Source of the DNA: Capnocytophaga bilenii | GTDB lineage: Bacteria > Bacteroidota > Bacteroidia > Flavobacteriales > Flavobacteriaceae | Length of the DNA: 64,000 nucleotides | Reading direction: 5' to 3' | Assembly: GCF_017565765.1 (NCBI RefSeq) | Contig: NZ_JAGDYP010000003.1 | Location: forward strand, 186,001 to 250,000 | In this document: piece by piece, positions 31,841 to 41,967 of the stretch | Layout of the letters: every line of letters starts with the position of its first letter | Position numbering within the stretch: position 1 is the stretch's first letter | Program-made: the position numbers and the translations under genes | The notes under the pieces: model-generated | Database searches by the model: none | What the model was told of the DNA's origin: nothing | The model's input: only the letters and a program-made list of their open reading frames with translations

Positions 31841-34018
31841 CTATAAAACTCGCCATAGCTGTGCCGTAATAAAGCAAATGATTATCCCATAAATAATAGG
31901 TAATAAGGTAGCTATCACTGTCCATTTTTTGCTGCCTGTTTCCTTATAAATGGTGTAAATAGTAGTACTACAGGGGTTGTGTAACAAGCTGAACAACATT
32001 AGATTGACAGCTGTGAGTAGTGTCCAGCCGCCTGCGTGCAATAAGCTTCCTATTTGTGCTTGTGATGCCTCCATAAGTACGCCAGCTCCTTCGCCTGTGG
32101 CTGCCTGCCCTAAACTCATTGCGGTGAGCATCAGTATGGTGGGGATAACTATTTCGTTGGCAGGGATAGCTACAACATATGCCAAAAGAATGATGCCATT
32201 GAGCCCTATCAGTGTTCCTACTGGGTCTAACCCCTTGATAACCCATAATGCTATAGGTATATCCTGAACAGTTAGATTGCACAATAGCCATATTACTGCG
32301 CCTGCGGGTATGGCAAAGGTGACGGCGCGCCCTAGTACGATGAGTGTTCTATCAATAAGTGAGGTATAGAGCGTTTGGAAGAATCGTGGAGGGCGATAGG
32401 GGGGGAGCTCTAATACAAAAAAGGAGGCTTCTCCTTTTAATAGGGTTTTGGATAGCAGCCACGAGGTGAATAACGAAAAGGCTATCCCAAGCACGGCAAT
32501 ACTTATGACTGCAATCATAGAGACGGTGCCTGAAAATTCCTTAGGCACTAATACTCCTATAAATAATGTAGCAATAAGTATTTGTGTAGGCCATCGCCCG
32601 TTGCATAGGGAAAAGTTATTGGTAATGATAGCAATTAGCTTTTCGCGAGGGCTGTTGATGATGCGTGTAGCCACAACCCCTGCGGCATTGCAGCCAAAGC
32701 CCATACTCATTGTAAGTGCTTGTTTGCCGTGTGCTCCTGCTTTGCGGAATAGCTTATCGAGATTGAAAGCTACTCGTGGCAAATAGCCAAAATCTTCTAA
32801 TAAGGTGAAAAGAGGAAAGAAAATTGCCATTGGGGGCAACATTACTGATACTACCCACGCTGTAGCTAGATATACACCATCTATTAGGAAGCCGCTTAGC
32901 CACCAAGGGAAGTGTAGTGTTGTAGCTCCTTCTTTCAGTAGGGGGTATAGCCAGCCGATTAGCAAATCGGAGAGCCATTGTGAGGGGTAGTTGGAGCCTA
33001 TGATGGTAATCCAAAGGACTAACGATAATAATAGTAGCATTATAGGGAAGCCCCATAGCTTATGTGTTACAATTCTATCTATAGCACGGTCTATTCTGAA
33101 GGAACGTACAGAAAAATCGGTGGTGACAGAGGCTTCTATTAGTGCTCCTGCTTTGGCATAAATAGCTTCTACGAGTGCATTGCGGTAGCTATCGCCTAAT
33201 TTATGGTGATAGATTTCGGCTACTTTTAACAGTTCTTCTTGTTTTTGAGTATTGGGGACGGACGAGAAAAGTCCGTTGTGGATTCCGTTTTTTACGCTTT
33301 CATCGCCTTCAATGAGGCGCATTGCTAGCCATTGAGTATTGGCAAGGGTGGGGTTTAGCTCTTTCAGCAAAGCGACAAGCTCATTTATAGCGGTGGCATT
33401 TTCTTTAGGGAGTGCTATAAATGACTGTTTGTGAGTGCGGAATTTGCCTGTAACTACAGCTTCAACGGCTTCTAATAGTTCGCTGATACCTTCTTTGCGG
33501 CGTGCTGAGGTTGCTACAACGGGTATTCCTAAATCGCGTGACAAAGTACGAGTATCTATACTAATATGGTGTCGGCGAGCTTCGTCCATTAAGTTTAGGC
33601 ACAATACTGCTTTATCAGTAATTTCTAATATTTGCAGGGCTAAACTTAGGTTACGTTCTAATCGGCTTGCATCAACTACTATTACGGTAACATCGGGTTT
33701 TCCGAAGAGAATAAAATCACGGGCTACTTCTTCGTCTTCGGAGGTGGAGAGCAATGAGTAGGTACCAGGCAGGTCGATAATTTTATAATTGGCATTGCGA
33801 TATGCGAAGCCGCCTTCGGCACGAGTAACTGTTTTGCCAGGCCAGTTGCCTGTGTGCTGGTGCAGACCTGTTAAGGCGTTGAATACGGTACTTTTACCTG
33901 TATTGGGGTTGCCTGCTAATGCAATGGTATAGCCTCCTTCGGCGGTTGCTTCGCCTAATTTTTTCAGAGAAGTGTTGGGGTTTAGTTCGCAAGTATCACA
34001 TATTTGTTTCATCATCAT
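31841..34018 (-). CDS. feoB: Ferrous iron transporter FeoB
   Basis: A 725-residue inner-membrane Fe(II) importer. The N-terminal G domain has [16 protein letters not shown] (G1, about 36-51), DLPGTYSL (G3) and LNLMDEA (G4). The membrane part holds about eight to ten helices with the conserved [27 protein letters not shown] and [15 protein letters not shown] gate regions. A Cys-x-x-Cys motif (CDTC) sits at the extreme N-terminus. It overlaps feoA by 23 bases. Confidence 0.95.
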   Translation of the reverse strand: MMMKQICDTCELNPNTSLKKLGEATAEGGYTIALAGNPNTGKSTVFNALTGLHQHTGNWPGKTVTRAEGGFAYRNANYKIIDLPGTYSLLSTSEDEEVARDFILFGKPDVTVIVVDASRLERNLSLALQILEITDKAVLCLNLMDEARRHHISIDTRTLSRDLGIPVVATSARRKEGISELLEAVEAVVTGKFRTHKQSFIALPKENATAINELVALLKELNPTLANTQWLAMRLIEGDESVKNGIHNGLFSSVPNTQKQEELLKVAEIYHHKLGDSYRNALVEAIYAKAGALIEASVTTDFSVRSFRIDRAIDRIVTHKLWGFPIMLLLLSLVLWITIIGSNYPSQWLSDLLIGWLYPLLKEGATTLHFPWWLSGFLIDGVYLATAWVVSVMLPPMAIFFPLFTLLEDFGYLPRVAFNLDKLFRKAGAHGKQALTMSMGFGCNAAGVVATRIINSPREKLIAIITNNFSLCNGRWPTQILIATLFIGVLVPKEFSGTVSMIAVISIAVLGIAFSLFTSWLLSKTLLKGEASFFVLELPPYRPPRFFQTLYTSLIDRTLIVLGRAVTFAIPAGAVIWLLCNLTVQDIPIALWVIKGLDPVGTLIGLNGIILLAYVVAIPANEIVIPTILMLTAMSLGQAATGEGAGVLMEASQAQIGSLLHAGGWTLLTAVNLMLFSLLHNPCSTTIYTIYKETGSKKWTVIATLLPIIYGIIICFITAQLWRVL

Positions 34019-34253
34019 TTATCAATTTTACCAGCACGCATAATGCATCGGCTTTGCGCAGGGCGATTTGCGTGTTGTGGATGGTATATGCTACGGGGTC
34101 GTGTAGCGGACTTACGTTTTCTACTCTTATTTTGCTACCTCGTACGAAGCCTAAATCGAGCAGACGCTGGCGTACGTCTTGCTTGCAATCGGCACTGAAA
34201 CCTACAATGATTGCTTCTTGTTCTTTTTGTAATAGAGATAGAGAAAAGTCCAT
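33996..34253 (-). CDS. feoA: Ferrous iron transport protein FeoA
   Basis: An 85-residue SH3-like cytosolic protein that assists Feo[48 protein letters not shown] is the FeoA domain. It is first in the feoAB unit with its coding end overlapping the feoB start. The promoter is at 34281-34288. No Fur box was identified. Confidence 0.9.
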   Translation of the reverse strand: MDFSLSLLQKEQEAIIVGFSADCKQDVRQRLLDLGFVRGSKIRVENVSPLHDPVAYTIHNTQIALRKADALCVLVKLINDDETNM

Positions 34254-34280
34254 AATACCTTAAATACTTTTTTAGACACG

Positions 34281-34288
34281 CAAAAATA
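34281..34288 (-). promoter_or_regulatory. Promoter -7 box of feoAB
   Basis: TATTTTTG on the minus strand, 27 bases before the feoA ATG. Confidence 0.55.
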
Positions 34289-34374
34289 AGATTTTTTAGT
34301 GTATCTACAAAATAAAAAACTCAAAAAGTAATAGTTCTTTTTGAGTTTTTTTCTAAAGTATTTTTTATTTGTTT

Positions 34375-34857
34375 CTATTTCAGGTATTTATCTAATGTTT
34401 TAGCAAGACCTTTGCCTCGTAATCCGTCTCCTTGTGATATTAAATTTCCTTCGGGATCTATGAGGAATAGGGCGGGGATACTTTCTACACCGTATTTATC
34501 GGAGATTTCTCCTTTTTCGTCTAATACTTGTGCCCACGATGCGCCGTCTTTGGTGATGGCTTCTATCCATTTTTGTTTGTCGCGGGGTTTATCTACTGAT
34601 ACTGAGAATACGGTAAATCCTTTATCTTTATATTGTTCGTATACTTTTTTGATATTTTTGGCTTCTACACGGCAGGGAACACACCAATGTGCCCAAAAAT
34701 CTATAAGTACGTATTTACCTTTTAGTGATGAAAGGCTTAGGGGGGTGCCATCGGGCTGTGGTAGGGTAATTTCGGGGGTGGTGCTGTGGCGTTGTAATTG
34801 TGCCTGAGCGGTAAAGCCGAGCAGCATTGCTGCCATAAGTAGGATTATTTTTTTCAT
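34375..34857 (-). CDS. TlpA-like periplasmic thioredoxin
   Basis: A 160-residue exported thioredoxin-fold protein. Signal peptide MKKIILLMAAMLLGFTAQAQ, then the redox site FWAHWCVPCRVE (CVPC) and the cis-Pro segment SIPALFLID. The TlpA/ResA-like family reduces disulfides or takes part in cytochrome maturation in the periplasm; the exact target is unknown. It stands alone between feoAB and the repeat-containing gap. Confidence 0.87.
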   Translation of the reverse strand: MKKIILLMAAMLLGFTAQAQLQRHSTTPEITLPQPDGTPLSLSSLKGKYVLIDFWAHWCVPCRVEAKNIKKVYEQYKDKGFTVFSVSVDKPRDKQKWIEAITKDGASWAQVLDEKGEISDKYGVESIPALFLIDPEGNLISQGDGLRGKGLAKTLDKYLK

Positions 34858-34886
34858 AGGTATTGATATTAGTATACTGAGAGTAT

Positions 34887-34894
34887 CAAAAATA
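34887..34894 (-). promoter_or_regulatory. Promoter -7 box of the TlpA-like gene
   Basis: TATTTTTG on the minus strand, 29 bases before the ATG. Confidence 0.5.
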
Positions 34895-34904
34895 GTGCCA
34901 AGGA

Positions 34905-34965
34905 TTGTGCGAGCCGCACGGGCTTTTTATTTTTCGCTCAACCTTCGCTCAACCTTCGCTGAAGC
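34905..34965 (-). repeat. Dispersed AGCGAAGG repeat, copy 4 (inverted)
   Basis: Reads CGAGCCGCACGGGC and then CGCTCAACCTTCGCTCAACC on the plus strand, the reverse complement of the modules at 47915-48105 and 59849-59925. Confidence 0.75.
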
Positions 34966-34972
34966 TTACGGG

Positions 34973-35020
34973 TAGGTAGCAGGAAGGTAGCCAGAAGGTA
35001 GCCAGAAGGTAGCCAGAATA
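34973..35020 (+). repeat. Tandem AGGTAGCCAGA repeat
   Basis: Three clear 11-bp units plus partial units; function unknown. Confidence 0.8.
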
Positions 35021-35095
35021 ACTATGTGGAGAATATTGTGAAAAACTATGTTAGTAACTATTTGTAGCAAATGTGGAGCGTGCTTAATAAATTAT

Positions 35096-35103
35096 TACCT
35101 TTG
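35096..35103 (+). promoter_or_regulatory. Promoter -7 box of the candidate small RNA
   Basis: TACCTTTG with no coding frame after it but a hairpin terminator 80 bases on. Confidence 0.5.
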
Positions 35104-35233
35104 CAGCGATAAAAAGATAAAATGGGCTTGTTGCCATTGCCCGCAGTATCACACTTAATAAACATTGAAATTCAGCTGTATAAACTTTGCTAAACGAGGG
35201 ATAAGCCTGTAGTTTGGCAAAGTTTTATTTTTA
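35104..35233 (+). ncRNA. Candidate small RNA upstream of susC
   Basis: About 120 nt between a TACCTTTG promoter box and a strong hairpin (AAACTTTGCTAAAC at 35182-35195 with its near-complement at 35212-35225, one G-U) followed by TATTTTTA. No good open frame. It may be a stand-alone RNA or a decayed gene leader. No known family was recognised. Confidence 0.4.
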
Positions 35234-35404
35234 TGAGGGTGTGAGCCGCACGGGCAGATGTAGTGCATTTTTTTCTATTTAGAAAGAAAAAATAATACTT
35301 ACGCTTTCGTTTGATTATCAATAGAATATAAAACCTCAAAATAAAATGTTAATAAAATACTAAAAATAGTACAAAAAAAATTTGCTCAATTCAAAAAGAA
35401 GTTA

Positions 35405-35412
35405 TAATTTTG
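35405..35412 (+). promoter_or_regulatory. Promoter -7 box of the susC operon
   Basis: TAATTTTG, 27 bases before the susC ATG. Confidence 0.55.
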
Positions 35413-35439
35413 GCAAAAATTTAATATTTCAATAAAGTA

Positions 35440-37773
35440 ATGAGAGTAAAAATATCAATGCTATTATTCGTTTTTGCGTTGTTTAGCGGTACGCTATGGG
35501 CGCAAACGAAAGTAACTGGTACAGTTACGGGCAGTGACGGGATGCCACTGCCAGGAGTGAGTGTTGTTATTAAAGGAACAACACGAGGAGTATCGACAGA
35601 TTTTGATGGGAAGTATGAGCTGCAGGCTTCAGCGAATGAGGTGCTTGAATTTAGTTCGTTGGGTTATACTTCACAACAGAAGAAAGTGGATAAAAAGAGT
35701 GGGACGCTTACGCTGAATATTGCTTTGAAGGAAGAGATGCAGCAGCTGGGCGAAGTGGTTGTAACGGCTTTGGGTATCAAGCGTGAAGAAAAAGCCTTGA
35801 GCTATAACGTACAACAGGTAAAATCGGAGGAACTTACCAAGGTGAAAGACGCTAACTTTGTAAACACCCTTAATGGTAAAGTTGCTGGGGTAGATATTCA
35901 GCGTAGTTCGGCTGGTGTAGGGGGTGCTACTAAGGTGGTAATGCGTGGAGCAAAATCTATTAGTGGTGATAACAACGTACTTTATGTGATTGATGGGGTG
36001 CCAATTGGTAACCAATCGGATAGGACTGGTGATGGTACTTCTTTTGGAGGACGTGCTTCAGGTGAAGGGATTGCGGACTTTAACTCTGATGATATAGAAA
36101 GTGTAAACGTACTTACGGGACCATCGGCTGCGGCACTTTATGGAGCAGCTGCGGCTAATGGGGTTATCCTTATCAACACCAAAAAGGGACAAGAGGGTAA
36201 AATGAAGCTAAATGTTTCTTCTTCTATAGAGCTTTCAAATCCTCTAATAATGCCAGAATTTCAAAATACTTATGGTAATAGAGCAGGCGATTACAACTCT
36301 TGGGGTGATAAACTTTCTACTCCGACTTCTTATAATCCTAAAGATTTCTTCAAAACAGGGCTTACGCTTAATAATGCGGTAAACTTATCGGTAGGGAATA
36401 AGAATAATCAAACGTTTGCTTCAGCATCACATATACAATCAGATGGAATTGTGCCTAATAATGCTTACCATCGTTATAATATGACGATTCGCAATACATC
36501 TTCTTTTTTAGAAGATAAGTTGGAGCTTGATTTATCGGCAAGTTATATTCGTCAGTTTGAGCGTAATATGGTGAGTTATGGTACTTATTTTAACCCTATA
36601 GTAGGTACATATCTATACCCAAGAGGCAATGATTTTGAACAAGAAAAATATTTTGAACGTTATGATGTAGGAGCTGGATATGCTAAGCAATATTGGTCAG
36701 CAGGAGGATTTGGAGCTGATATTCAAAACCCATATTGGATAGCTTATCGCAATATACGCCCATTAGCTAAAGACCGTTATATGCTTTCAGGACAACTTAA
36801 GTATAACATTTTAAAAGACTTAAATGTGGCTACTCGTTTTCGTATAGATAATACTTACACTGAAAAAGAAGATAAACGTTATGCTGGTACGGTACTTACT
36901 TATGCAAAAGAGAAAGGTTTTTATAGTTATGCACAAGAAACTTTTCGTCAAAAGTATGTGGATATTATGTTGAACTACAATACTAGATTTAAGGAAGATT
37001 ATACTTTCTCTGCCAACGTAGGTTCTTCATTTGAAGACTATGATACTAAGGGTAGAGGATATGGAGGGCAGTTATTACGTCTTGCAAATAAATTTACATA
37101 TAATAATATAGATCCTAATAACTCTGTACCAATAGAAACTGGAGGGGATAGTAGGAAACGTAATATAGCTGTATTTGCTTCTGCTGAATTGGGTTGGAAA
37201 TCATTATTATATCTTACCCTTACAGGGCGTACAGATTGGCCATCACAATTGGTAAATAGTAGTGAGCCTTCTATATTTTATCCTTCAGTAGGTCTTTCGG
37301 GGGTATTGACAGAACTTCTTTCGCAAGAAAATAAACAAAAGCTTTTCCCTATTTTGAGTTTTGCTAAAGTGAGAGGTTCTTATACAGAAGTGGGTTCTCC
37401 TATTACTTATACGGGTCTTACAAAAGGAACTATAACAAGGGAATTAGTAGGGGGTATACCACAGGCTTATAAGTATTATCCGCTTCCTGATTTTAAGGCA
37501 GAACGTACTCGTTCTTATGAAGTAGGGTTGAATACGAGATGGCTTAAAAATAGTTTAACATTTGATGTATCTTTATATCTTTCTAACACATATAATCAGT
37601 TGCTTAAGAGAGAGTTATCAAGAACATCGGGTTATGATTATATGTTTTTGCAAGCAGGGAATATTCAAAATAAAGGTATAGAAATGTCATTAGGCTATAG
37701 CAAGGAATACGAAAATAGTTTTAACTTTGCGACTCATTTAACTGCTTCAGCAAACCGTAATAAGATTATAGAG
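35440..37773 (+). pseudogene. SusC/RagA TonB-dependent transporter, 5' part, split by IS
   Basis: The first 778 residues of a SusC-like outer-membrane transporter. Signal peptide MRVKISMLLFVFALFSGTLWA, a CarboxypepD_reg-like beta domain (VTGTVTGSDGMPLPGVSVVI), the plug (about 105-230, VMRGAKSISGDNNVLYVIDGVP), and the first part of the barrel. The frame runs into the IS element at about 37774 and stops at 37845 after 24 foreign codons. The remaining barrel is at 39622-40305. The undisturbed protein would be about 1005 residues, normal for SusC. It should import glycan fragments with the SusD-like lid; as split, it cannot make a full barrel. Confidence 0.9.
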
Positions 37774-37866
37774 GCTGTCCGAAAAGTTTTGTTTAAACTT
37801 TTAAAGACAGCCTTCTTTTTTAAGATTTTATTTTATATTTTCTAAAATATTCAAGATTTTGGATTC

Positions 37867-39489
37867 TTAAGCAGCTTGTAAAAGGTAAGAAAATAAAAAA
37901 GTTGTATTTTGAGAAGATTTTAGTGTGTTTTTATTAGTTTTTGCTTCCAATTGGGCGGTCTTCTTCCTATTAGACAATAATTTTCTAAAATTATGACCAA
38001 TTGACATTAGTAAAAATTCCATTTCTACTTTTTCCTTACCTCTATGTGTGAACCGATTAAACTTATTATCACTTTTTAGCTGTCCAAATACTGCTTCAAC
38101 TTCTATCGGACGCTTTCTACGATGATACTGACCTCTTTCACTGGTTAATAATGCTCTCGCTCGTGATTTTAACTGATTTAATCGATAATTAACCTCTATT
38201 CTTCGGTTGCCTTTTGATTTATGACATAAACCTCTAAGCGGACACCCCTCACATCTTTGTGCCTGGTAATAAGCAATTTCTGATTTATATCCATTACTCG
38301 ATATTCGCTTCCCCTTCCCTACATTTCGTAGTTTTTGCCCCATTGGACATACATAATAATCCTCTTTTAGGTTATAGTACATATTTTGAACTAAAAATGG
38401 GTCTTCTTTTTGCTTCTTTTTCTGTTCTATATGAAAAAAACTGAACTTTATATATCCCTTAACACCTTTTCTTTCAAGTATTTCGTAGTTTTCTTCACTG
38501 CCATACCCTGCATCAGCACAAACTTCTTTGCTTTGTTTCTGATAATTCTTTTCAAACCCATTTAGATGACTTTCTAATGTAGTAGTATCACTTGGCGTTT
38601 GATGGATGCTAACGTGAGTAATGAACTGATTTTCAGTAGATATTTGAGCATTATAAGCTGGCTTTAACTGACCATTTTTCATATGATCATCTTTCATTCG
38701 CATAAAAGTAGCATCAGTATCTGTTTTACTATAAGAGTTCCTATCTCCCATTATCTCTAAACTTTTTTCGTATTGTTCTAACTTTGGAAGATATTCATTT
38801 TGAAGCTTTTGTAACTCTCTTTCTTGTTTTTTAGTAGGTTCTTTTAGCCTTTTATTGATTTGGGATAATTGCTCTTTAAGTGCTTCTGCATTAATTTCTT
38901 TAGGAAGTTCCTTTTTGTTAATTTCTTGATTATCAGATTGTATACTATCTTCTATATCAGAAAGTACTTTATTAATTTTTGCTTCTAACCTTTCCTTGTA
39001 CTTCTCTACAGAACCTCTCCACACAAAAGTATATTTATTGGCAGCTGACTCTATTTTTGTACCATCAATATACTGAATATCAAGGCTAAGATAACCTTCT
39101 TTTACTAAGAGTTTTACAATTTCAGCAAAAAGTTTTTGCAGAGAATCTTTCAGAGTTTTGCCTCTAAAATCATTAATAGTTCTAAAATCAGGAGTTGTAC
39201 CACCTGCCAAATACATAAGAGGAAGATTCTCTTTAACTGCGAGAGCCATTTTACGGCAAGAATAAATATTAGAAAGGTAGCTATAAAAGATTATTTTTAT
39301 CATCGTACGAGGATGATACGCAGAACATCCTCCCCCCTTATATTTTTGAAGTATATCTTTTATATCTAATTGATTAACAACCATTTCAACTAGTTTAGCA
39401 GGATGGTTCTTATCTATTTTATCAAAAATATTTTCGGGAAAAAGTGTTAAAAATTTGTCAGGTTCAGATTTAAATGATATTTTTGTCAT
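37867..39489 (-). CDS. IS1182 family transposase
   Basis: A 540-residue DDE transposase. Acidic residues fitting the triad are in YIDGTKIESAANKY (Asp), VCADAGYGSEENY (Asp) and RPIEVEAVFGQLKSDNKFNRF (Glu). The N-terminal DUF772-like region (GGGCSAYHPRTMIKIIFYSY and MALAVKENLPLMYLAGG) and the Cys cluster CEGCPLRGLCHKS are typical of IS1182/IS5-related transposases. The frame is intact, so it may be active. It is transcribed against susC. Confidence 0.92.
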   Translation of the reverse strand: MTKISFKSEPDKFLTLFPENIFDKIDKNHPAKLVEMVVNQLDIKDILQKYKGGGCSAYHPRTMIKIIFYSYLSNIYSCRKMALAVKENLPLMYLAGGTTPDFRTINDFRGKTLKDSLQKLFAEIVKLLVKEGYLSLDIQYIDGTKIESAANKYTFVWRGSVEKYKERLEAKINKVLSDIEDSIQSDNQEINKKELPKEINAEALKEQLSQINKRLKEPTKKQERELQKLQNEYLPKLEQYEKSLEIMGDRNSYSKTDTDATFMRMKDDHMKNGQLKPAYNAQISTENQFITHVSIHQTPSDTTTLESHLNGFEKNYQKQSKEVCADAGYGSEENYEILERKGVKGYIKFSFFHIEQKKKQKEDPFLVQNMYYNLKEDYYVCPMGQKLRNVGKGKRISSNGYKSEIAYYQAQRCEGCPLRGLCHKSKGNRRIEVNYRLNQLKSRARALLTSERGQYHRRKRPIEVEAVFGQLKSDNKFNRFTHRGKEKVEMEFLLMSIGHNFRKLLSNRKKTAQLEAKTNKNTLKSSQNTTFLFSYLLQAA

Positions 39490-39547
39490 AGTGTTTTTTT
39501 AGGAGCCACAAAGATACAAAATTTGTGGTAAAACACCAAATAATAAG

Positions 39548-39576
39548 AGGCTATCCGATAAAAGATAGCCTCTTTT
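39548..39576. terminator. Terminator hairpin at the right end of the IS
   Basis: GAGGCTATC with complement GATAGCCTC, then TTTTTT; reads as a plus-strand terminator inside the IS end. Confidence 0.75.
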
Positions 39577-39621
39577 TTATTCATTACTGATAATCAGCCT
39601 TTTAAAACTTTTCGGACAGGC

Positions 39622-40305
39622 TCTTTAAATCCGTCAGAAATGCTTGATTTTTCAGAAATACAGGTAGGTCGTTTTCGTTTGCGCGAAGGGGGTGATATAG
39701 GAGATGTATATGATAATAAACGTATCAAACGTGATGAGAATGGCTTGGTAGATTATGCTAGTGGCACGCTACTTACAGAAGAAACAACACCTTATAAGTT
39801 GGGTAGTGTAAACCCTGATTGGACAATGGGCTGGAGTGGTAATGTAGGTTACAAGAATCTTTCGTTGAGTTTCTTATTTAAAGCACGCTTTGGAGGTATT
39901 GTTATTTCTGAGACTCAAAAATGGTTAGATCGTTATGGTGTATCTAAAGCGACAGCCGATGCGCGAGATCTTGGCTATGTACAAGTAGGTAATTTCAGGG
40001 TAAATCCTGAGAACTACTACCGTACAGTTTCTGACCCTGGAATGAATTCTTATTACGTATATTCGGCTACTAATGTACGTTTGCAAGAAGTGGCACTTAC
40101 TTACAATTTTTCTAAAGAACAATTGGGTAAAATGCTTTCAAACTTGAGTGTATCAGTCATTGGTAATAATCTTTGGATGATTTACAATAAAGCGCCTTAC
40201 GACCCAGAACTTACAGGGACTACAGGTATTACAGGTCAAGGATATGACAATTGGATGTTACCAAGTTTAAGAGGTTATGGTGTGAGTGTGAAGTTTGGTT
40301 TTTAA
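39622..40305 (+). pseudogene. SusC/RagA transporter, 3' part
   Basis: The last part of the SusC barrel, separated by the IS. In frame from 39622 it reads SLNPSEMLDFSEIQVGRFRL, then GSVNPDWTMGWSGNVGYKNLSLSFLF, a typical late SusC strand region, and ends YGVSVKFGF, a classical outer-membrane barrel terminus with a final Phe. No start or signal peptide of its own, so it is not functional alone. Confidence 0.9.
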
Positions 40306-40319
40306 AAAAAAAAGTAATA

Positions 40320-41951
40320 ATGAAAAGAATAATTATAAATACATTGATACTTATAGGTTTTATCAGTGGAACGGGCTGTACAAAGGACTATGAGGATATC
40401 AATAAGAATTCTTTTGGTGTAACTGATGAAGAGTTAGCTAAAAGTGGTGTTGTAGGGTATGGAAATAGTTTTTTGCAAATGCAACAATATGTTATTCCTA
40501 TTGGAGCACCAGCTAAAACTACAGGGCCTGGTAATGATTTACAAGTTACTGATCTTATTTCATCAGGGAACTATATAGGTTATTTTGGAAATAACAACAA
40601 CTGGAATTTCAATATTGAATCTAACTGGAATTTCAATGATGGTAGAATGTCATATGCTTATGAGTGCTTATATTCTAAGTTGTTTACGGAATGGAATTCT
40701 ATAAAAAAATCTATAGGGAACTCGGAAGATATACAACAAAAAAGAGCTTTAGCACTTGCTAATATTATCAAAATCACTGGTTGGCTTCGTGCTACTGATG
40801 TTTTTGGACCCATAGTATATAGCAATGCTGGTAATGGGGAAATAGCACCATCGCTTGATAGTCAAGAAAATGTGTATAGAGCAATGTTGCAAGAACTTGA
40901 CCAATGCTTAGCTATATTAGATAATGGTACTACTGTAATGGCTGATTATGACATTATATATGGAGGAAATATTGCAAAGTGGAAAAAGTTTGCGAACTCT
41001 TTGATGTTGCGTATGGCAGTTCGTGCTCATTTTAAAGATGCTGCTTTAGCTAACACTTATATAGCTAAGGCTTTAGCAGGAGGAGTTATGACTGAGGCTG
41101 CAGATGAGGCTAAGATAGGTAATTCACCAAAACAACCTCTTAAAAACTCTATGATAGCTTCTATAGATTACTCAGAAACTCGTATGGGGCTTACAATATG
41201 GTCGTATCTCAAAGGTTATGAAGACCCTCGTATAGCTGTACTTTTCAAAAAGGGTACCTATAGAAACGTAGAAGATTATTATGCAGTAGCACCTACTTCA
41301 AGTCTTCCAAAATATGAGAATATACGAAATACAGCATTTTTTGCTTCTTTACCTAACGTAGATGATAATACTCCTTTGTCATGGATGCGTACCTCTGAGG
41401 TATTATTTTTGAAAGCCGAAGCAGCTTTATATGGTTTGGGGGGGCTTTCAGCTTCACAAGCACAAGGCTTTTACGAAGAAGGAGTAAGAATGTCGTTCCA
41501 AGAAATGGGCGTTCCTGTGCCTGCTAACTATTTATCAAGTACTAACAGGCCTCAAACGCTTAATAGATATTGGTATGCCTCATATGCATATGATATAGTA
41601 ACCAATAATGTATCTCCTAAATGGGATGATGTAGAAACAGGTAAAGAGGAAGAACAACATCTTCAAAAAATTATTACCCAAAAATATTTGGCGATGTATC
41701 CTAATGCAGTAGAGGCTTGGACAGAGTATAGACGTACAGGGTATCCTCTTATTATGAAATATCAGGATACTGATGCTCCTAGCCGTATAGGTTGTTCTAC
41801 TTGTTTTGTACCAGAACGTTTTAAATATTCAGCGAAAGATTATTTAACTAATAATAAGTTGCAAACTGAAGTACCTGCATTATTAGGTGGAGCTGATATA
41901 GGAGCTACACGTTTATGGTGGGTACGTCCTAATAGGCCACAACAGAATTAA
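40320..41951 (+). CDS. SusD/RagB-like nutrient-binding lipoprotein
   Basis: A 543-residue SusD-like lipoprotein (MKRIIINTLILIGFISGTGC, Cys20; next residues TKDYED give an acidic surface signal). Helical TPR-like segments follow, e.g. LANIIKITGWLRATDVFGPIVY and FANSLMLRMAVRAHF, and the C-terminal MRTSEVLFLKAEAALYGLGG and KYLAMYPNAVEAWTEYRRTGYP are SusD hallmarks. It forms the lid of the SusC channel and captures glycan outside the cell. The ATG at 40320 starts the signal peptide; it lies 14 bases after susC. Confidence 0.93.
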   Translation: MKRIIINTLILIGFISGTGCTKDYEDINKNSFGVTDEELAKSGVVGYGNSFLQMQQYVIPIGAPAKTTGPGNDLQVTDLISSGNYIGYFGNNNNWNFNIESNWNFNDGRMSYAYECLYSKLFTEWNSIKKSIGNSEDIQQKRALALANIIKITGWLRATDVFGPIVYSNAGNGEIAPSLDSQENVYRAMLQELDQCLAILDNGTTVMADYDIIYGGNIAKWKKFANSLMLRMAVRAHFKDAALANTYIAKALAGGVMTEAADEAKIGNSPKQPLKNSMIASIDYSETRMGLTIWSYLKGYEDPRIAVLFKKGTYRNVEDYYAVAPTSSLPKYENIRNTAFFASLPNVDDNTPLSWMRTSEVLFLKAEAALYGLGGLSASQAQGFYEEGVRMSFQEMGVPVPANYLSSTNRPQTLNRYWYASYAYDIVTNNVSPKWDDVETGKEEEQHLQKIITQKYLAMYPNAVEAWTEYRRTGYPLIMKYQDTDAPSRIGCSTCFVPERFKYSAKDYLTNNKLQTEVPALLGGADIGATRLWWVRPNRPQQN

Positions 41952-41967
41952 TTAAAAAATAAACAAG

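Larger units (their letters stand above)
34858..35439. other. Intergenic region: repeats, candidate small RNA, susC promoter
   Basis: About 580 bp without a protein gene. It holds the TlpA promoter, a dispersed repeat in inverted orientation (34905-34965), a tandem AGGTAGCCAGA repeat (34973-35020), a candidate small RNA (35104-35233) and the susC promoter. Confidence 0.65.
37771..39623 (-). mobile_element. IS1182-type insertion sequence
   Basis: About 1.85 kb with one transposase gene. Terminal inverted repeats of 20 bp, GAGGCTGTCCGAAAAGTTTT on the left and the complement of GAGCCTGTCCGAAAAGTTTT on the right, differ by one base. Both ends also form terminator-like hairpins. The exact outer base is uncertain by a few positions because no target duplication is apparent; joining after 37773 with 39622 restores the susC frame. 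Confidence 0.88.

Noticed and set aside
37765-39630. Target-site duplication of the IS
   Set aside because: No direct repeat of 2 bp or more is shared by the two flanks at any likely boundary, so none is claimed.
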